Positions 34,698 through 45,796 are shown, numbered from the stretch's first letter. The stretch: 64,000 bases of DNA from Capnocytophaga bilenii (GCF_017565765.1 NZ_JAGDYP010000003.1:124001-188000), one strand, 5' to 3'. Made by a program: numbers and translations. The notes: a model not told the origin generated them from the letters alone.

Positions 34698-36248
34698 ATG
34701 AATGAATTAACCGAAAAAGACCACCAACTATTGGTGCGTAAAGGAATTACCGAAGCTACTCTCAATGCACAAGTAGCGCGTTTTAAACAAGGCGTACCTC
34801 CTATTCAGTTGGTAAAAGCTGCCGTAATTGATGACGGTATCTTGCCATTAACCAAAGAAGATGCGGCTAAATATGCTGCTATTTACCAAAAACGCAAAAA
34901 GGGCAATAAAATTGTGAAGTTTGTGCCTGCTTCGGGGGCTGCTACTCGTATGTTTAAATCGCTCTTTGCTTTCCGCGATGGCTTTGAGCCTGATAGGGAA
35001 TCGTTTGTGGCATACGTGAACCGTACAGGTAATAAGGAAGTACGTGCTTTTTTTGATGGCTTGGAACGTTTTGCTTTTTATCCGTTGCTAAAAGAGTTTA
35101 TCGATAAACATCACCCTGAGTTTGTAAACCTTAATGAAGATGCTCAGAAACATCTTATTGTTTCGGTATTGCTGAACGAAAATGGTTTGAATTACGGGAA
35201 TATGCCGAAAGGATTACTGCCTTTTCACCGTCATTCTGAAAAAATAGCGACTCCTTTTGAAGAGCATTTCCGCGAGGCGGTGCTTTACGCATCGGATGAT
35301 GAGCAAGCTAACTTGCACTTCACTATTACTGAACAACACACTGAATCTTTTTACAAGGAGCTAAATCATATAAAGCCACAATTGGAAGAGCGTTACCATA
35401 TTAATTTTGATGTGGATTTTTCGTATCAGAAGCCTAGTACTGATACAATTTCGGTTACTGAAGACAATGCGTTTTTCCGCGATGAAGAGGGTAATTTGTT
35501 GTTCCGCCCTGCAGGACACGGTGCGCTTCTTAGCAACTTAAACGATGTGGATGCTGATATTATCTTTATCAAAAACATTGATAATGTGGTTGTGAAAAAA
35601 TACACTGATGAAACGGTGTTTTACAAAGAGGCTTTGGCTGGCAAGCTTTCGCAGGTGCAGGAAGAGGTATTTAGGATATTGCACCGCATTGATAACGACA
35701 AAGTTAAGAAAAAGGAGATAAAACATATATTGGATTTCTTGCGAGAAATCAATGTCAATGTGCCTGACTACGTTTATAAATTCCGCCGACAATACGCTCT
35801 TGAATTTGCGAAAGAGCAGCTTAATCGTCCTATACGTGTGTGTGGTATGGTGAAAAATGAGGGGGAACCAGGGGGCGGTCCTTTTTGGGTGAAGGATGCT
35901 AATGGTGTGGTGAGTTTGCAGATTATTGAATCGGCGCAGGTGGATATGAAAGACCCTAAGCAAAAGGAGATTTTTGAGCAATCTACTCATTTTAATCCTG
36001 TGGATTTGGTATGTGGTACTAAAAACTACAAGGGTGAAAAGTATAATTTGCAAGAGTATGTAGACCCTGAGCAGGCATTTATTACTTCTAAGACGTATAT
36101 GGGCAGACCGCTTAAGGCATTGGAGTTACCAGGGTTGTGGAATGGCTCTATGGCGAAGTGGATAACTTTGTTTGTTGAGGTGCCTATTATTACCTTTAAC
36201 CCTGTAAAAGTGGTAAATGATTTGCTAAAGAAGACGCATCAGGGATAG
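34698..36248 (+). CDS. DUF4301 family protein
   Basis: A 516-residue protein of the Bacteroidota DUF4301 family. KFVPASGAATRMFKSLFAF near residues 74-92 and the later GHGALLSNLNDVDADIIFI with NIDNV are arranged like the nucleotide-binding and metal motifs of sugar-nucleotidyltransferases, so a GT-A type fold is likely. The reaction is unknown. It stands alone, preceded by mobile-element debris and followed by the tRNA operon. Confidence 0.85.
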   Translation: MNELTEKDHQLLVRKGITEATLNAQVARFKQGVPPIQLVKAAVIDDGILPLTKEDAAKYAAIYQKRKKGNKIVKFVPASGAATRMFKSLFAFRDGFEPDRESFVAYVNRTGNKEVRAFFDGLERFAFYPLLKEFIDKHHPEFVNLNEDAQKHLIVSVLLNENGLNYGNMPKGLLPFHRHSEKIATPFEEHFREAVLYASDDEQANLHFTITEQHTESFYKELNHIKPQLEERYHINFDVDFSYQKPSTDTISVTEDNAFFRDEEGNLLFRPAGHGALLSNLNDVDADIIFIKNIDNVVVKKYTDETVFYKEALAGKLSQVQEEVFRILHRIDNDKVKKKEIKHILDFLREINVNVPDYVYKFRRQYALEFAKEQLNRPIRVCGMVKNEGEPGGGPFWVKDANGVVSLQIIESAQVDMKDPKQKEIFEQSTHFNPVDLVCGTKNYKGEKYNLQEYVDPEQAFITSKTYMGRPLKALELPGLWNGSMAKWITLFVEVPIITFNPVKVVNDLLKKTHQG

Positions 36249-36362
36249 GGAAAGAGGCTTGTATGCTTATTTTAGGCAAAAAAAGGTATAATTATTAAAT
36301 ACTGATAATCAATAATTTGCGATAAAATTGCGAAAAAAGATGAAAAAAAAGTCATAAAAAAT

Positions 36363-36392
36363 TTGTCAGTTAAAAAAATAGTTATACTTTTG
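36363..36392 (+). promoter_or_regulatory. Promoter of the tRNA-tuf operon
   Basis: TTG (36363-36365), 19 bases, TACTTTTG (36385-36392), 26 bp before the first tRNA. Excellent consensus match for a strongly expressed operon. Confidence 0.75.
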
Positions 36393-36418
36393 CACCCTGA
36401 AATAATGATACAGGCAAC

Positions 36419-36492
36419 GCCGGCATAGCTCAGTTGGCCAGAGCACGTGATTTGTAATCTCGGGGTCGTGGGTTCGAATCCCTCTGCCGGCT
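36419..36492 (+). tRNA. tRNA-Thr (TGT)
   Basis: Acceptor GCCGGCA/TGCCGGC, D-loop AGCTCAGTTGGCC, anticodon loop TTTGTAA (TGT), T-arm GGTTCGAATCC. The anticodon stem has one T-T mismatch. No encoded CCA. First of a Thr-Tyr-Gly-Thr series upstream of tuf, the same order as in E. coli thrU-tyrU-glyT-thrT-tufB. Confidence 0.94.
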
Positions 36493-36567
36493 CAAAAGAG
36501 TAAGAATAAGTACTGATCGACCTACGCTTACTTTGTTTTTTATTCTAGCTATATCATAATTAAAGGG

Positions 36568-36650
36568 GGGGAGATACTCAAGCGGCCAACGAGGGCAGAC
36601 TGTAAATCTGCTGGTTTTCACCTTCACAGGTTCGAATCCTGTTCTCCCCA
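36568..36650 (+). tRNA. tRNA-Tyr (GTA)
   Basis: Acceptor GGGGAGA/TCTCCCC, anticodon loop with GTA, long class II variable arm (ctggttttcaccttcac) and T-loop GGTTCGAATCC; 83 nt. Confidence 0.95.
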
Positions 36651-36676
36651 CGAGTTTATTTTATTAGATTTTTTTT

Positions 36677-36749
36677 GCGGGAGTAGCTCAGTTGGTAGAG
36701 CGTCAGCCTTCCAAGCTGAATGTCGCGAGTTCGAACCTCGTCTCCCGCT
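36677..36749 (+). tRNA. tRNA-Gly (TCC)
   Basis: Acceptor GCGGGAG/CTCCCGC, anticodon loop CTTCCAA (TCC), T-loop AGTTCGAACCT; 73 nt. Confidence 0.95.
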
Positions 36750-36760
36750 CTTTCTTTATT

Positions 36761-36832
<72 letters not shown>

Positions 36833-36900
36833 CAGTAATTGTATTTGCACACACATCAAACACTCATTTATATAACTAAGATTTAAAATTTTTTTAGAAA

Positions 36901-38088
36901 ATGGCAAAAGAAACATTTGATCGTTCCAAACCGCACTTGAATATTGGTACTATTGGACACGTTGACCACGGTAAAACTACTTTGACAGCAGCTATTACTA
37001 AAGTATTGGCTGATGCTGGTTTGTCAGAAGTACGTAGCTTTGACTCTATTGACAACGCTCCTGAAGAAAAAGAACGTGGTATTACCATCAATACATCACA
37101 CGTAGAATATCAAACTAAAACACGCCACTATGCGCACGTAGACTGTCCTGGTCACGCGGACTATGTAAAGAATATGATTACTGGTGCTGCGCAAATGGAT
37201 GGTGCTATTCTTGTAGTTGCTGCAACTGATGGTCCGATGCCACAAACACGTGAGCACATTCTTCTTGGTCGCCAAGTAGGTATTCCACGTATTGTCGTAT
37301 TTATGAACAAAGTGGATATGGTTGATGACCCAGAACTATTAGAGTTGGTAGAACTTGAAATGCGTGAGCTATTGAGCTCTTACCAATATGATGGTGATAA
37401 CACTCCTATCATACAAGGTTCTGCTCTTGGAGCTCTTAACGGAGAAAAGAAATGGGTAGACACTGTATTGGCTCTTATGGATGCTGTAGATAGCTATATT
37501 GAGCTTCCTACTCGTGACGTAGATAAACCATTCTTGATGCCTATCGAAGACGTGTTTACTATTACAGGTCGTGGTACTGTTGCAACAGGACGTATCGAAA
37601 CTGGTGTAGCTAAAACAGGTGAGGCTGTTGAAATCATTGGTATGGGTGCTGAAAAATTGACTTCTACTATTACAGGGGTTGAAATGTTCCGCAAAATCCT
37701 TGACCGTGGTGAGGCTGGTGATAACGTAGGTTTGCTACTTCGTGGTATCGACAAAAAAGATATCAAACGTGGTATGGTAATCTGCAAACCAGGATCTGTA
37801 ACTCCACACGCTAAATTTAAAGCTGAGGTGTATATCCTTTCAAAAGAAGAAGGTGGACGTCACACTCCATTCCACAACAACTACCGTCCTCAGTTCTACG
37901 TACGTACAACTGACGTAACAGGTACTATTCACTTGCAACCAGGTGTAGAAATGGTTATGCCAGGTGATAACGTAACTATTGAAGTAGAATTGTTGCAACC
38001 AATTGCATTGAACGTAGGTCTTCGTTTCGCTATCCGTGAAGGTGGTCGTACCGTAGGTGCAGGACAAGTAACAGAAATTCTTGACTAA
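36901..38088 (+). CDS. tuf: Elongation factor Tu
   Basis: A 395-residue EF-Tu delivering aminoacyl-tRNA to the ribosome. GHVDHGKT at 19-26 (P-loop), [12 protein letters not shown] (switch I), [20 protein letters not shown] (switch II) and NKVDMVDD (G4) are intact; the C-terminal ends [11 protein letters not shown]. Codon use is strongly biased, as for a highly expressed gene. It is co-transcribed with four upstream tRNAs and followed by a terminator and tRNA-Trp. Confidence 0.98.
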   Translation: MAKETFDRSKPHLNIGTIGHVDHGKTTLTAAITKVLADAGLSEVRSFDSIDNAPEEKERGITINTSHVEYQTKTRHYAHVDCPGHADYVKNMITGAAQMDGAILVVAATDGPMPQTREHILLGRQVGIPRIVVFMNKVDMVDDPELLELVELEMRELLSSYQYDGDNTPIIQGSALGALNGEKKWVDTVLALMDAVDSYIELPTRDVDKPFLMPIEDVFTITGRGTVATGRIETGVAKTGEAVEIIGMGAEKLTSTITGVEMFRKILDRGEAGDNVGLLLRGIDKKDIKRGMVICKPGSVTPHAKFKAEVYILSKEEGGRHTPFHNNYRPQFYVRTTDVTGTIHLQPGVEMVMPGDNVTIEVELLQPIALNVGLRFAIREGGRTVGAGQVTEILD

Positions 38089-38124
38089 TCTATATTAGAA
38101 AGTTTAGATTAATATTTATAGAAA

Positions 38125-38157
38125 AGTTTTGAGTGATTTTAAGCTCAAAACTTTTTT
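38125..38157 (+). terminator. Terminator after tuf
   Basis: agttttgag-tgattttaag-ctcaaaact followed by TTTTT: perfect 9-bp stem. Confidence 0.85.
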
Positions 38158-38162
38158 AAAAT

Positions 38163-38233
38163 ACGGGTGTAGTTCAAGGGTAGAATAGCGGTCTCCAAAA
38201 CCGTTGATGGGGGTTCGAATCCCTCCACCCGTG
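38163..38233 (+). tRNA. tRNA-Trp (CCA)
   Basis: Acceptor ACGGGTG/CACCCGT with G discriminator, anticodon loop CTCCAAA (CCA), T-loop GGTTCGAATCC; 71 nt. In many bacteria secE and nusG follow this gene; here they do not. Confidence 0.95.
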
Positions 38234-38593
38234 CGAGGGGAAAAGGGCTGGTTGCTTTGTGCAGCTGGCTCTTTTCTCTATTTACTTTTACACAATGCTG
38301 TTCCTGATAGTTTTTTGACTGGCTAATTACTTGGAATGAATATAAATTTCCTTGTTTTTAGTATTCTTTAATAAAAACTATAAGCTGTTTTTTTTGCTAT
38401 TAATGCAAAATAGGCACTACTTTTTTATCAATACTGCATCTTTCTTTATTCTATATTTTAATTCTTATAAAATTCTTAATTTTCAGTGATTATTTCAGTT
38501 ATAATGTCTTATGTTAAAATGTTTTTTAGTAATTATTTATTTCGTATATTTGCAGTACAAAATGAAAATGTAATTAACTAAAAACTAAAGAAT
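38234..38593 (+). other. Intergenic region with aconitase promoter
   Basis: 360 bases without a gene. AT-rich; the only clear signal is TATATTTG at 38545-38552, a -7 box about 42 bp before the aconitase ATG. gaggggaaaagggctggttg and cagctggctcttttctc just after the tRNA can form a stem and may terminate tRNA-Trp transcription. Confidence 0.5.
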
Positions 38594-40852
38594 ATGGCTT
38601 TTGATATTGAAATGATTAAAAAGGTATATGAGCGTATGCCTGAACGAGTGAAAAAAGCCCGTGAAATAGTGGGAAGACCGCTAACGCTTGCTGAAAAGAT
38701 TCTCTATACACATCTTTGGGATGGTATGCCTACTAGGGCTTTTGGCAGAGCTAAAGATTATGTAGATTTTGCTCCTGACCGTATTGCTTGCCAAGATGCT
38801 ACAGCGCAGATGGCTCTTTTGCAGTTTATGCACGCAGGGAAGCCTAAGGTAGCTGTGCCTACTACTGTGCACTGCGATCACCTTATTCAAGCTAAAGTAG
38901 GTGCTGAAACCGACTTGAAGGTAGCTAAAGAACAATCTAAAGAGGTTTTTGACTTTCTTTCATCGGTATCTAATAAATATGGTATCGGATTTTGGAAACC
39001 AGGAGCGGGAATTATTCACCAGATAGTATTGGAAAATTATGCTTTCCCAGGGGGAATGATGATTGGTACCGACTCACACACTGTAAATGCTGGTGGTTTG
39101 GGAATGCTTGCCATTGGGGTAGGGGGTGCCGATGCGGTAGATGTGATGGCTGGAATGCCTTGGGAGCTGAAATTTCCGAAACTCATAGGCGTGGAACTCA
39201 CAGGCAAACTTAATGGCTGGACAGCTCCTAAAGATGTAATCTTGAAAGTAGCTGATATTCTTACCGTAAAAGGCGGTACGGGGGCTATCGTAGAGTATTT
39301 TGGTGAGGGTGCTAAATCGTTGTCTTGTACAGGTAAGGGTAGCATTTGCAATATGGGTGCCGAAATAGGGGCTACTACTTCTACTTTTGGTTATGACGAC
39401 TCTATGCGCCGCTATTTGCGTGCTACAGGGCGAGAAGAGGTGGTAGAAGCTGCCGATAAAGTAGCGGATTGCCTAACTGCTGACCCTGAAGTATATGCTG
39501 ACCCTGAACAGTACTTTGATGAGCTGATACGCATCAACCTCGATACGCTTGAACCTTACATCAATGGTCCTTTTACTCCTGATAGGGGTACTCCTGTTTC
39601 TGAAATGAAGAAGGTGGCTCGCGAAAACGATTGGCCTTTAAAAGTAGAATGGGGGCTTATAGGCTCTTGTACTAACTCATCGTACGAAGATTTGAGCCGT
39701 GCGGTATCGGTAGTAAAACAGGCGGTAGAAATGGGGGTAACACCTAAAGCTGCTTTTGGTATCAACCCCGGTTCGGAACAAATACGCTATACTATTGAGC
39801 GCGATGGGATTATTGATGTATTTGAAAAATTAGGTACTAAAGTATTTACCAATGCTTGTGGCCCTTGTATCGGTCAGTGGGACAGAGAGGGTGCTGAAAA
39901 GCAAGAGAAAAATACAATTGTACATTCTTTCAATCGCAACTTCTCGAAACGTGCTGACGGCAACCCCAATACACACGCTTTTGTTACTTCGCCCGAAATG
40001 GTAGCTGCTTTGGCTATTGCCGGTAGATTGGATTTTAACCCTATTACCGATACGCTCACCAACGACAAAGGCGAGGAAGTGAAATTTAAACCTCCTTATG
40101 GTGAAGAGCTGCCTACCAAAGGATTTGCTGTAGACGACCCAGGTTACCAAGCTCCTGCAGCCGATGGTAGTGGTGTGCAAGTGGTTGTATCGCCTACTTC
40201 TAACCGCTTGCAATTGTTGGCTCCTTTCCCTGCTTGGGACGGGAAAAATATTACAGGGGCTAAACTGCTCATCAAAGCGCAAGGCAAATGTACTACCGAC
40301 CATATCTCGATGGCAGGCCCTTGGTTGCGTTTTAGAGGGCATTTAGACAATATTTCCAACAATATGCTCATCGGGGCAGTAAATGCCTTTAATGGCAAAA
40401 CAAATGCCGTAAAAAACCAATTAACGGGCGAATATGACGAGGTGCCTAAAGTGCAACGCGCTTACAAAGCAGCAGGCGTGCCTTCGGTAGTAGTAGGCGA
40501 CCAAAATTACGGCGAAGGCTCATCGCGCGAACACGCTGCTATGGAACCTCGTCACTTAGGTGTAAAAGCTGTACTGGTGAAATCGTTTGCTCGCATACAC
40601 GAAACAAACCTTAAAAAACAAGGTATGCTCGCTCTTACGTTCGCCAATGAGGCTGATTACGACAAAATTCAAGAAGATGATACTATCAACTTTTTAGACC
40701 TTACCAGCTTTGCTCCTAACAAACCACTTCACTTGGAATTTGTACATAAAGATGGTTCTAAAGATGTAATTGCTTGTAACCATACTTATAACGACTCACA
40801 AATAGCGTGGTTTAGAGCAGGTAGCGCACTAAACTTGATAAGTGCAAGCTAA
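38594..40852 (+). CDS. acn: Aconitate hydratase
   Basis: A 752-residue aconitase of the mitochondrial-type branch, interconverting citrate and isocitrate in the TCA cycle. The [4Fe-4S] ligands are in [11 protein letters not shown] and [37 protein letters not shown] is the conserved substrate-binding segment (given here in parts: GTDSHT and [11 protein letters not shown]), and the swivel domain has [19 protein letters not shown] motifs ([13 protein letters not shown]). Monocistronic with its own promoter. Confidence 0.95.
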   Translation: MAFDIEMIKKVYERMPERVKKAREIVGRPLTLAEKILYTHLWDGMPTRAFGRAKDYVDFAPDRIACQDATAQMALLQFMHAGKPKVAVPTTVHCDHLIQAKVGAETDLKVAKEQSKEVFDFLSSVSNKYGIGFWKPGAGIIHQIVLENYAFPGGMMIGTDSHTVNAGGLGMLAIGVGGADAVDVMAGMPWELKFPKLIGVELTGKLNGWTAPKDVILKVADILTVKGGTGAIVEYFGEGAKSLSCTGKGSICNMGAEIGATTSTFGYDDSMRRYLRATGREEVVEAADKVADCLTADPEVYADPEQYFDELIRINLDTLEPYINGPFTPDRGTPVSEMKKVARENDWPLKVEWGLIGSCTNSSYEDLSRAVSVVKQAVEMGVTPKAAFGINPGSEQIRYTIERDGIIDVFEKLGTKVFTNACGPCIGQWDREGAEKQEKNTIVHSFNRNFSKRADGNPNTHAFVTSPEMVAALAIAGRLDFNPITDTLTNDKGEEVKFKPPYGEELPTKGFAVDDPGYQAPAADGSGVQVVVSPTSNRLQLLAPFPAWDGKNITGAKLLIKAQGKCTTDHISMAGPWLRFRGHLDNISNNMLIGAVNAFNGKTNAVKNQLTGEYDEVPKVQRAYKAAGVPSVVVGDQNYGEGSSREHAAMEPRHLGVKAVLVKSFARIHETNLKKQGMLALTFANEADYDKIQEDDTINFLDLTSFAPNKPLHLEFVHKDGSKDVIACNHTYNDSQIAWFRAGSALNLISAS

Positions 40853-40989
40853 TAAAAATCTATTGATAATACAATTTTGCCGATGAGACAATGCACTCAC
40901 CGGCAATTTTTTTATGCAGTTATCTCCAAAACCAGCTCCATTTTTTCTCTTTTTCTACGCCTAATTCTGATATTTTTTACTGTTATATA

Positions 40990-41020
40990 TTGCCAAATCT
41001 CCTCATTTTTATTACCTTTG
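40990..41020 (+). promoter_or_regulatory. Promoter of the cytochrome gene
   Basis: TTG (40990-40992), 20 bases, TACCTTTG (41013-41020), 33 bp before the ATG at 41053. Confidence 0.65.
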
Positions 41021-41052
41021 CAACTACAAACAATATTTAAAAACATACCTTT

Positions 41053-41517
41053 ATGAAAAAAATTATTTTTATAGTCCTCTTAGTGCTATCGTTGGCTGCC
41101 AATGTCTTGTTGGTGCGCAAATTATTCGTAGGCAACACACAAGTAATTGAAGGTGACCCCCGCGTGAGTGTGATTGTAACTCAAGCAAACCGCGATTTTG
41201 TAATGGGCGAAATGCGCACCTTTGTAGAAGCACTGCACCAAATCAATTTGGGGATTGAACAAAACGACCCTTCTTTGATTGTAGAAGCTGCTCGTGCCTC
41301 TGGCGGCTCTGTTGCCGACCACGCCCCCGCAGGGCTCATCGCTTCTATCCCTATAGGCTTCAAAACCATAGGCTTCGACACACACGGCAAGTTTGACGAA
41401 ATTGCCAATAGTGCCGAAAAGAATTTTGACCCCAAAGTTACCCAACAACAAGTAACCGCACTACTTGGCAACTGCGTAGCTTGCCACCGCAGCTATCGTA
41501 TGGATGTAAAAAAATAG
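41053..41517 (+). CDS. Small c-type cytochrome-like protein
   Basis: A 154-residue membrane-anchored or exported protein with an N-terminal hydrophobic helix (MKKIIFIVLLVLSLAANVLL). A single haem-binding CVACHRSYR lies near the C-terminus, as in four-helix cytochrome c' proteins; the mid-part is helical. Probably an electron carrier or haem sensor in the periplasm. It ends 42 bp before the phosphorylase start. Confidence 0.72.
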   Translation: MKKIIFIVLLVLSLAANVLLVRKLFVGNTQVIEGDPRVSVIVTQANRDFVMGEMRTFVEALHQINLGIEQNDPSLIVEAARASGGSVADHAPAGLIASIPIGFKTIGFDTHGKFDEIANSAEKNFDPKVTQQQVTALLGNCVACHRSYRMDVKK

Positions 41518-41558
41518 TCGTTAGATTGAAGTATCAACAACTAACAAAACATATCGCA

Positions 41559-43733
41559 ATGGAAAAATGGAATATTATAGTAGAAGGGTTTGACCCCAAG
41601 CAAGTTACCAAGCACGAAAGCCTTTTCAGTCTCGGCAATGGTGCTATGGGGTGCCGAGCCAATTTTGAAGAACAATATACAGGCGAAACCTTTCAAGGCA
41701 GTTACATAGGCGGCGTTTATTACCCCGATAAAACCAAAGTAGGCTGGTGGAAAAATGGCTATCCTGAATATTTTGCCAAAGTACTAAATGCCCCCAGCTG
41801 GTTGGGTATCAATATCAGCATCAATAATTGCCCCCTCAATTTAAATACTTGTATAGAGGTGAAAGATTTCCGCCGGCAGCTCAATATGAAAGAAGGTTGG
41901 TACGAGCGTTCTTTCACCGCTACCTTGCCCAATGAGCAGCAAGTACAAGTAAAAGTACAACGGCTGCTTTCATTGCGCCACGATGCTATGGGTGTGTTGC
42001 ATTACCAAATTACTCCCCTCACCGCCGATGCCCAACTGCAAATAGAAAGCTACCTTGATAGCGGTGTGAAAAACAACGATGCCAACTGGGACGAACACTT
42101 CTGGAACACCCTTGCAATTACCCATCAGGGTAATCGTGCCGCAATTATAGCCGAAACCAAAAAAACAAAATTCAAGGTATGTACTTTTATGCAGAATGCC
42201 CTTGCTGTAAATCAGCAACTTGTAGCAGCACAAGCTACTACACACACTGCCGATAATTACATCGGCAAGCAATACGAAGTAAATGTAAAGAAAGGAGATA
42301 CATTAGCTATTGAAAAAATAGGCGGCTATGTTACTGCCGAAAGCAATACCGAAAATACACTATTAGCCGAAAACACATTTGCACTACTAAATGAAAACAT
42401 AAACTTCGCAACCCTCCTACAGCAGCAAAAAGAAGACTGGGCAGCGATATGGGAAACCGCAGATATTGAAATAGACGGCGATGTAAAAGCACAACAAGCC
42501 ATCAGGTTCAACATCTTCCAGCTGAACCAAACCTATTCAGGCAAACACTCACAGCTGAATATAGGTCCCAAAGGATTTACAGGCGAAAAATATGGCGGTA
42601 GCACCTATTGGGACACCGAAGCCTATTGTTTGCCTTTCTATATGGCTACCAAATCTCCTCAAGTAGCACGCAATTTGTTGCTATACCGCTACAAACAATT
42701 GCCGCAAGCCATTGCCAACGCCCAAAAACTCGGTTTTTCACAAGGCGCAGCACTTTACCCAATGGTAACAATGAATGGTGAAGAATGCCATAATGAGTGG
42801 GAAATCACCTTTGAAGAGATACACCGCAACGGAGCTATTGCCTTTGCTATCTACAACTATGTGCGCTATACAGGCGACAGCGATTATATAAAAGATTATG
42901 GTATAGAAGTACTTATTGGCATAGCGCGTTTTTGGGCACAAAGAGTCAGTTTTTCAGCCGAAAAAGAAAAGTACGTTATCTTAGGGGTTACAGGTCCTAA
43001 TGAGTACGAAAATAACGTTAATAATAACTTTTATACCAATTATATAGCAGCTTGGTGTTTGCGCTATGCTGCTGAGCAAGTCAATAACACACATACGGCA
43101 CACGCCTCAACCGATGAGTGTAAGCAATGGCTGCATATTGCTGATAATATTTATCTTCCTTATTCCGAAAAATACGGCATTTATTTGCAACAAGATGGCT
43201 TCTTAGATAAAGAACTGAAGCCCACAACAGCATTATCTCCTCAGGAGCGACCTATCAACCAACATTGGTCGTGGGACAGAATCCTCCGCTCGCCCTACAT
43301 CAAGCAAGCCGATACGCTACAAGGCTTCTATTTCTTCCAAAATCATTTTAGCAAAGAAGCCCTACAAAAACACTACGATTTTTACAGTCAGTTTACCGTC
43401 CACGAGTCATCATTATCTCCCTGTGTACACAGCATATTAGCTGCCAAATTAGGTATGATAGATGAAGCGTATCAACTCTATTTGCGCACAGCCCGCCTCG
43501 ATTTAGACGATTATAACAAAGAAGTACACGAGGGGCTGCACATTACCTCAATGGCAGGCACTTGGCTGTCAATTGTAGAAGGATTTGGAGGCTTACAAGT
43601 AGAGGCTGATAAACTTACCTTTGCCCCACAAATACCCCCAACTTGGCAACGTTATAGTTTCAAAGTCTTCTTTCGGGGGAAAGTCTATAAAGTAGAAGTA
43701 TTACCTACGCACCATACAGTAACAATCTTATAA
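41559..43733 (+). CDS. GH65 family glycoside phosphorylase (maltose phosphorylase-like)
   Basis: A 724-residue family 65 enzyme that would cleave an alpha-glucosyl disaccharide with phosphate to beta-glucose 1-phosphate. N-terminal beta-sandwich with SLGNGAMGCRANFEE, (alpha/alpha)6 barrel with YGGSTYWDTEAYCLPFY, GEECHNEWEITFEEIHRN, and GVTGPNEYENNVNNNFYTN containing the general acid Glu. An in-frame ATG at 41481 lies inside the cytochrome gene; the ATG at 41559 gives MEKWNIIVEGFDP, the usual start. Maltose, trehalose or kojibiose specificity is not certain. Confidence 0.9.
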   Translation: MEKWNIIVEGFDPKQVTKHESLFSLGNGAMGCRANFEEQYTGETFQGSYIGGVYYPDKTKVGWWKNGYPEYFAKVLNAPSWLGINISINNCPLNLNTCIEVKDFRRQLNMKEGWYERSFTATLPNEQQVQVKVQRLLSLRHDAMGVLHYQITPLTADAQLQIESYLDSGVKNNDANWDEHFWNTLAITHQGNRAAIIAETKKTKFKVCTFMQNALAVNQQLVAAQATTHTADNYIGKQYEVNVKKGDTLAIEKIGGYVTAESNTENTLLAENTFALLNENINFATLLQQQKEDWAAIWETADIEIDGDVKAQQAIRFNIFQLNQTYSGKHSQLNIGPKGFTGEKYGGSTYWDTEAYCLPFYMATKSPQVARNLLLYRYKQLPQAIANAQKLGFSQGAALYPMVTMNGEECHNEWEITFEEIHRNGAIAFAIYNYVRYTGDSDYIKDYGIEVLIGIARFWAQRVSFSAEKEKYVILGVTGPNEYENNVNNNFYTNYIAAWCLRYAAEQVNNTHTAHASTDECKQWLHIADNIYLPYSEKYGIYLQQDGFLDKELKPTTALSPQERPINQHWSWDRILRSPYIKQADTLQGFYFFQNHFSKEALQKHYDFYSQFTVHESSLSPCVHSILAAKLGMIDEAYQLYLRTARLDLDDYNKEVHEGLHITSMAGTWLSIVEGFGGLQVEADKLTFAPQIPPTWQRYSFKVFFRGKVYKVEVLPTHHTVTIL

Positions 43734-43737
43734 AAAC

Positions 43738-43765
43738 AATAACCTCAGCATTCGCTGAGGTTATT
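43738..43765 (+). terminator. Terminator after the phosphorylase gene
   Basis: aataacctcag-cattcg-ctgaggttatt, a perfect 11-bp stem 5 bases after the stop codon. Confidence 0.82.
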
Positions 43766-43818
43766 GCAATTCCTAATCCTTAAAAATATGAAAAATTTCC
43801 TCTATGAAGAAGATCTCG

Positions 43819-43891
43819 TGGTACCTCCAGGAATCGAACCAGGGACACAAGGATTTTCAGTCCTTTGCTCTACCAACTGAGCTAAGGTACC
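43819..43891 (-). tRNA. tRNA-Phe (GAA)
   Basis: On the minus strand: acceptor GGTACCT/AGGTACC, D-loop AGCTCAGTTGGTA, anticodon loop CTGAAAA (GAA), T-loop GGTTCGATTCC; 73 nt, A discriminator. Confidence 0.95.
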
Positions 43892-43933
43892 AGTTGTTTC
43901 ATTTTTCCGAGTGCAAAAGTAGTACTTTTTTTT

Positions 43934-43970
43934 AAACCTGCAAAATTTTTCTCAAAAATTTTGCAGGTTT
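43934..43970 (-). terminator. Terminator after fbp
   Basis: aaacctgcaaaattttt and its inverse aaaaattttgcaggttt around ctc, a 17-bp perfect stem with T runs on both sides; placed just after the fbp stop on the minus strand. Confidence 0.8.
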
Positions 43971-43993
43971 TTTATCTACTATTTTATAACTCA

Positions 43994-45019
43994 TTAATAT
44001 TCAGGCTTATCTTCTGGATGTTTCGCCATAAATTCTTCCGCCTTTTTCACCATATTTTCCGAACCACAGAAGAAAGGCACCCGCTGATGAAGCTTCGAAG
44101 GCTTAATATCCATTATGCGCATATACCCATCCGAAGCCTTTCCTCCTGCCTGCTCTGTTAAAAAAGCCATAGGATTACACTCGTATAACAAACGCAATTT
44201 GCCTTGCGGAGTACGAGTCCCCGACGGATAAATATAAATACCCCCTTTCAGCATATTTCTATGAAAATCCGAAACCAATGAACCTATATAACGCGATGTA
44301 TATGGTCTATCCTCTTCCAGAGCTTGGCAGTATTTCAAATAGTCTTTTACCCCTTGTGGAAAATGTACGTAATTCCCTTCGTTGATAGAATAGATATTCC
44401 CATCTTTAGGATACGTCATATTAGGGTGAGACAAGTAATACGTACCTATCGAAGGGTCAAGAGTAAAGCCATTCACCCCGTGCCCTGTTGTGTACACTAG
44501 CATTGTAGAAAGCCCATATACAACATAGCCCGCAGCCACCTGCTTATTGCCCTCCTGCAAAAAGTCTTCTATTTGCACAGGCGTACCTACAGGCGTAACC
44601 CGTTTGTAAATAGAAAATATAGTCCCTACCGTTACATTCACATCCGCGTTGCTCGAGCCGTCAAGCGGGTCTATAAGCACAACGTATTTGCTGTTAGGGC
44701 TGTGTTCTGAGGCATTAATAGGAATAAAAAACTCATTTTCTTCCGATGCAATACCACATACCACATCACGCTGCGTAAGTGCGCGAATAAACAATTCATT
44801 GGCAAAAACGTCCAATTTCTTTTGCACTTCGCCCTGCACGTTTTCCTGACCCATATCGCCAAGAATATCCTCTACAAGCCCAGCCTTATTCACCTCGCGG
44901 TTCACAAGCTTCGATGCAAGCTTAATAGCACTCAATAAGCGGGAAAATTCCCCTGTAGAATGTTGAAAGTCCTTCTGATTCTGAATGATGAACTCTCCTA
45001 AAGTTTGGTGTGTTTTCAT
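43994..45019 (-). CDS. fbp: Fructose-1,6-bisphosphatase, class I
   Basis: A 341-residue gluconeogenic phosphatase. [20 protein letters not shown] (metal-binding DPLDGSSN), [30 protein letters not shown] and [20 protein letters not shown] are the class I motifs. It converts fructose 1,6-bisphosphate to fructose 6-phosphate. Followed upstream on the same strand by pdxJ 33 bp away. Confidence 0.96.
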   Translation of the reverse strand: MKTHQTLGEFIIQNQKDFQHSTGEFSRLLSAIKLASKLVNREVNKAGLVEDILGDMGQENVQGEVQKKLDVFANELFIRALTQRDVVCGIASEENEFFIPINASEHSPNSKYVVLIDPLDGSSNADVNVTVGTIFSIYKRVTPVGTPVQIEDFLQEGNKQVAAGYVVYGLSTMLVYTTGHGVNGFTLDPSIGTYYLSHPNMTYPKDGNIYSINEGNYVHFPQGVKDYLKYCQALEEDRPYTSRYIGSLVSDFHRNMLKGGIYIYPSGTRTPQGKLRLLYECNPMAFLTEQAGGKASDGYMRIMDIKPSKLHQRVPFFCGSENMVKKAEEFMAKHPEDKPEY

Positions 45020-45052
45020 TGTATTGTTATGTTAATGTTTATGATTTCAATG

Positions 45053-45769
45053 CTATTTGCCCAAGCGCCTCAAATAAAGTTGTATTACATTTTCCAACCC
45101 TAAATACAACGATTCGCAAATCAGTGCGTGCCCTATTGATACTTCTAAAAGATTAGGAATATTATCGTTGAAGTATTTCAAATTGTCTAAGCTAAGGTCG
45201 TGCCCAGCATTCAGTCCCAATCCTACCCTTTCAGCCTCCAGAGCCGCTTTTATATAAGCCCCTATAGAAGAAGGATTGCCTAAAGCGTACTCACGAGCGT
45301 AGCCCTCAGTGTAAAGTTCCACCCTATCAGCACCCACTTCAGCAGCACCAGCCACCATAGCTTCTATCGGGTCTACAAATACCGAAGTACGTATCCCATT
45401 GCGTTTAAACTCCTTTATAACTTCCGTTAAAAAAGCGCGGTGTTTTACAGTATCCCAACCCGCATTAGAAGTTATAGCATCTTCAGCATCAGGCACCAAA
45501 GTTACCTGTGTGGGGCGCACCTGCAGCACTAAGTCTATAAATTTAGGTATAGGGTTACCCTCAATATTATATTCTGTCGTTACTACCTGCAGCAGCTCAG
45601 TAGCATCGTTATAGCGAATATGGCGTTCATCAGGGCGTGGATGTATAGTAATACCCTCAGCACCAAAACGCTGTATATCCGCAGCTACCTGCAATAAGTT
45701 AGGCATATTACCACCGCGAGCATTCCGCAAAGTCGCTATTTTATTGATATTTACACTTAGTTTTGTCAT
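45053..45769 (-). CDS. pdxJ: Pyridoxine 5'-phosphate synthase
   Basis: A 238-residue TIM barrel that condenses 1-deoxyxylulose 5-phosphate with aminoacetone phosphate in vitamin B6 synthesis. LSVNINKIATLRNARGG, GITIHPRPDERHIR, QVTLVPDAEDAITSNAGWD, GADRVELYTEGYA and LGLNAGHDLSLDNL are diagnostic. Usual length. Confidence 0.96.
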   Translation of the reverse strand: MTKLSVNINKIATLRNARGGNMPNLLQVAADIQRFGAEGITIHPRPDERHIRYNDATELLQVVTTEYNIEGNPIPKFIDLVLQVRPTQVTLVPDAEDAITSNAGWDTVKHRAFLTEVIKEFKRNGIRTSVFVDPIEAMVAGAAEVGADRVELYTEGYAREYALGNPSSIGAYIKAALEAERVGLGLNAGHDLSLDNLKYFNDNIPNLLEVSIGHALICESLYLGLENVIQLYLRRLGK

Positions 45770-45796
45770 CTAATCCTTGAAATTTATTACTATCTT

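Noticed and set aside
39830-40342. 170-codon frame opposite aconitase
   Set aside because: Complementary to a strongly conserved enzyme; composition and lack of motifs mark it as a shadow.
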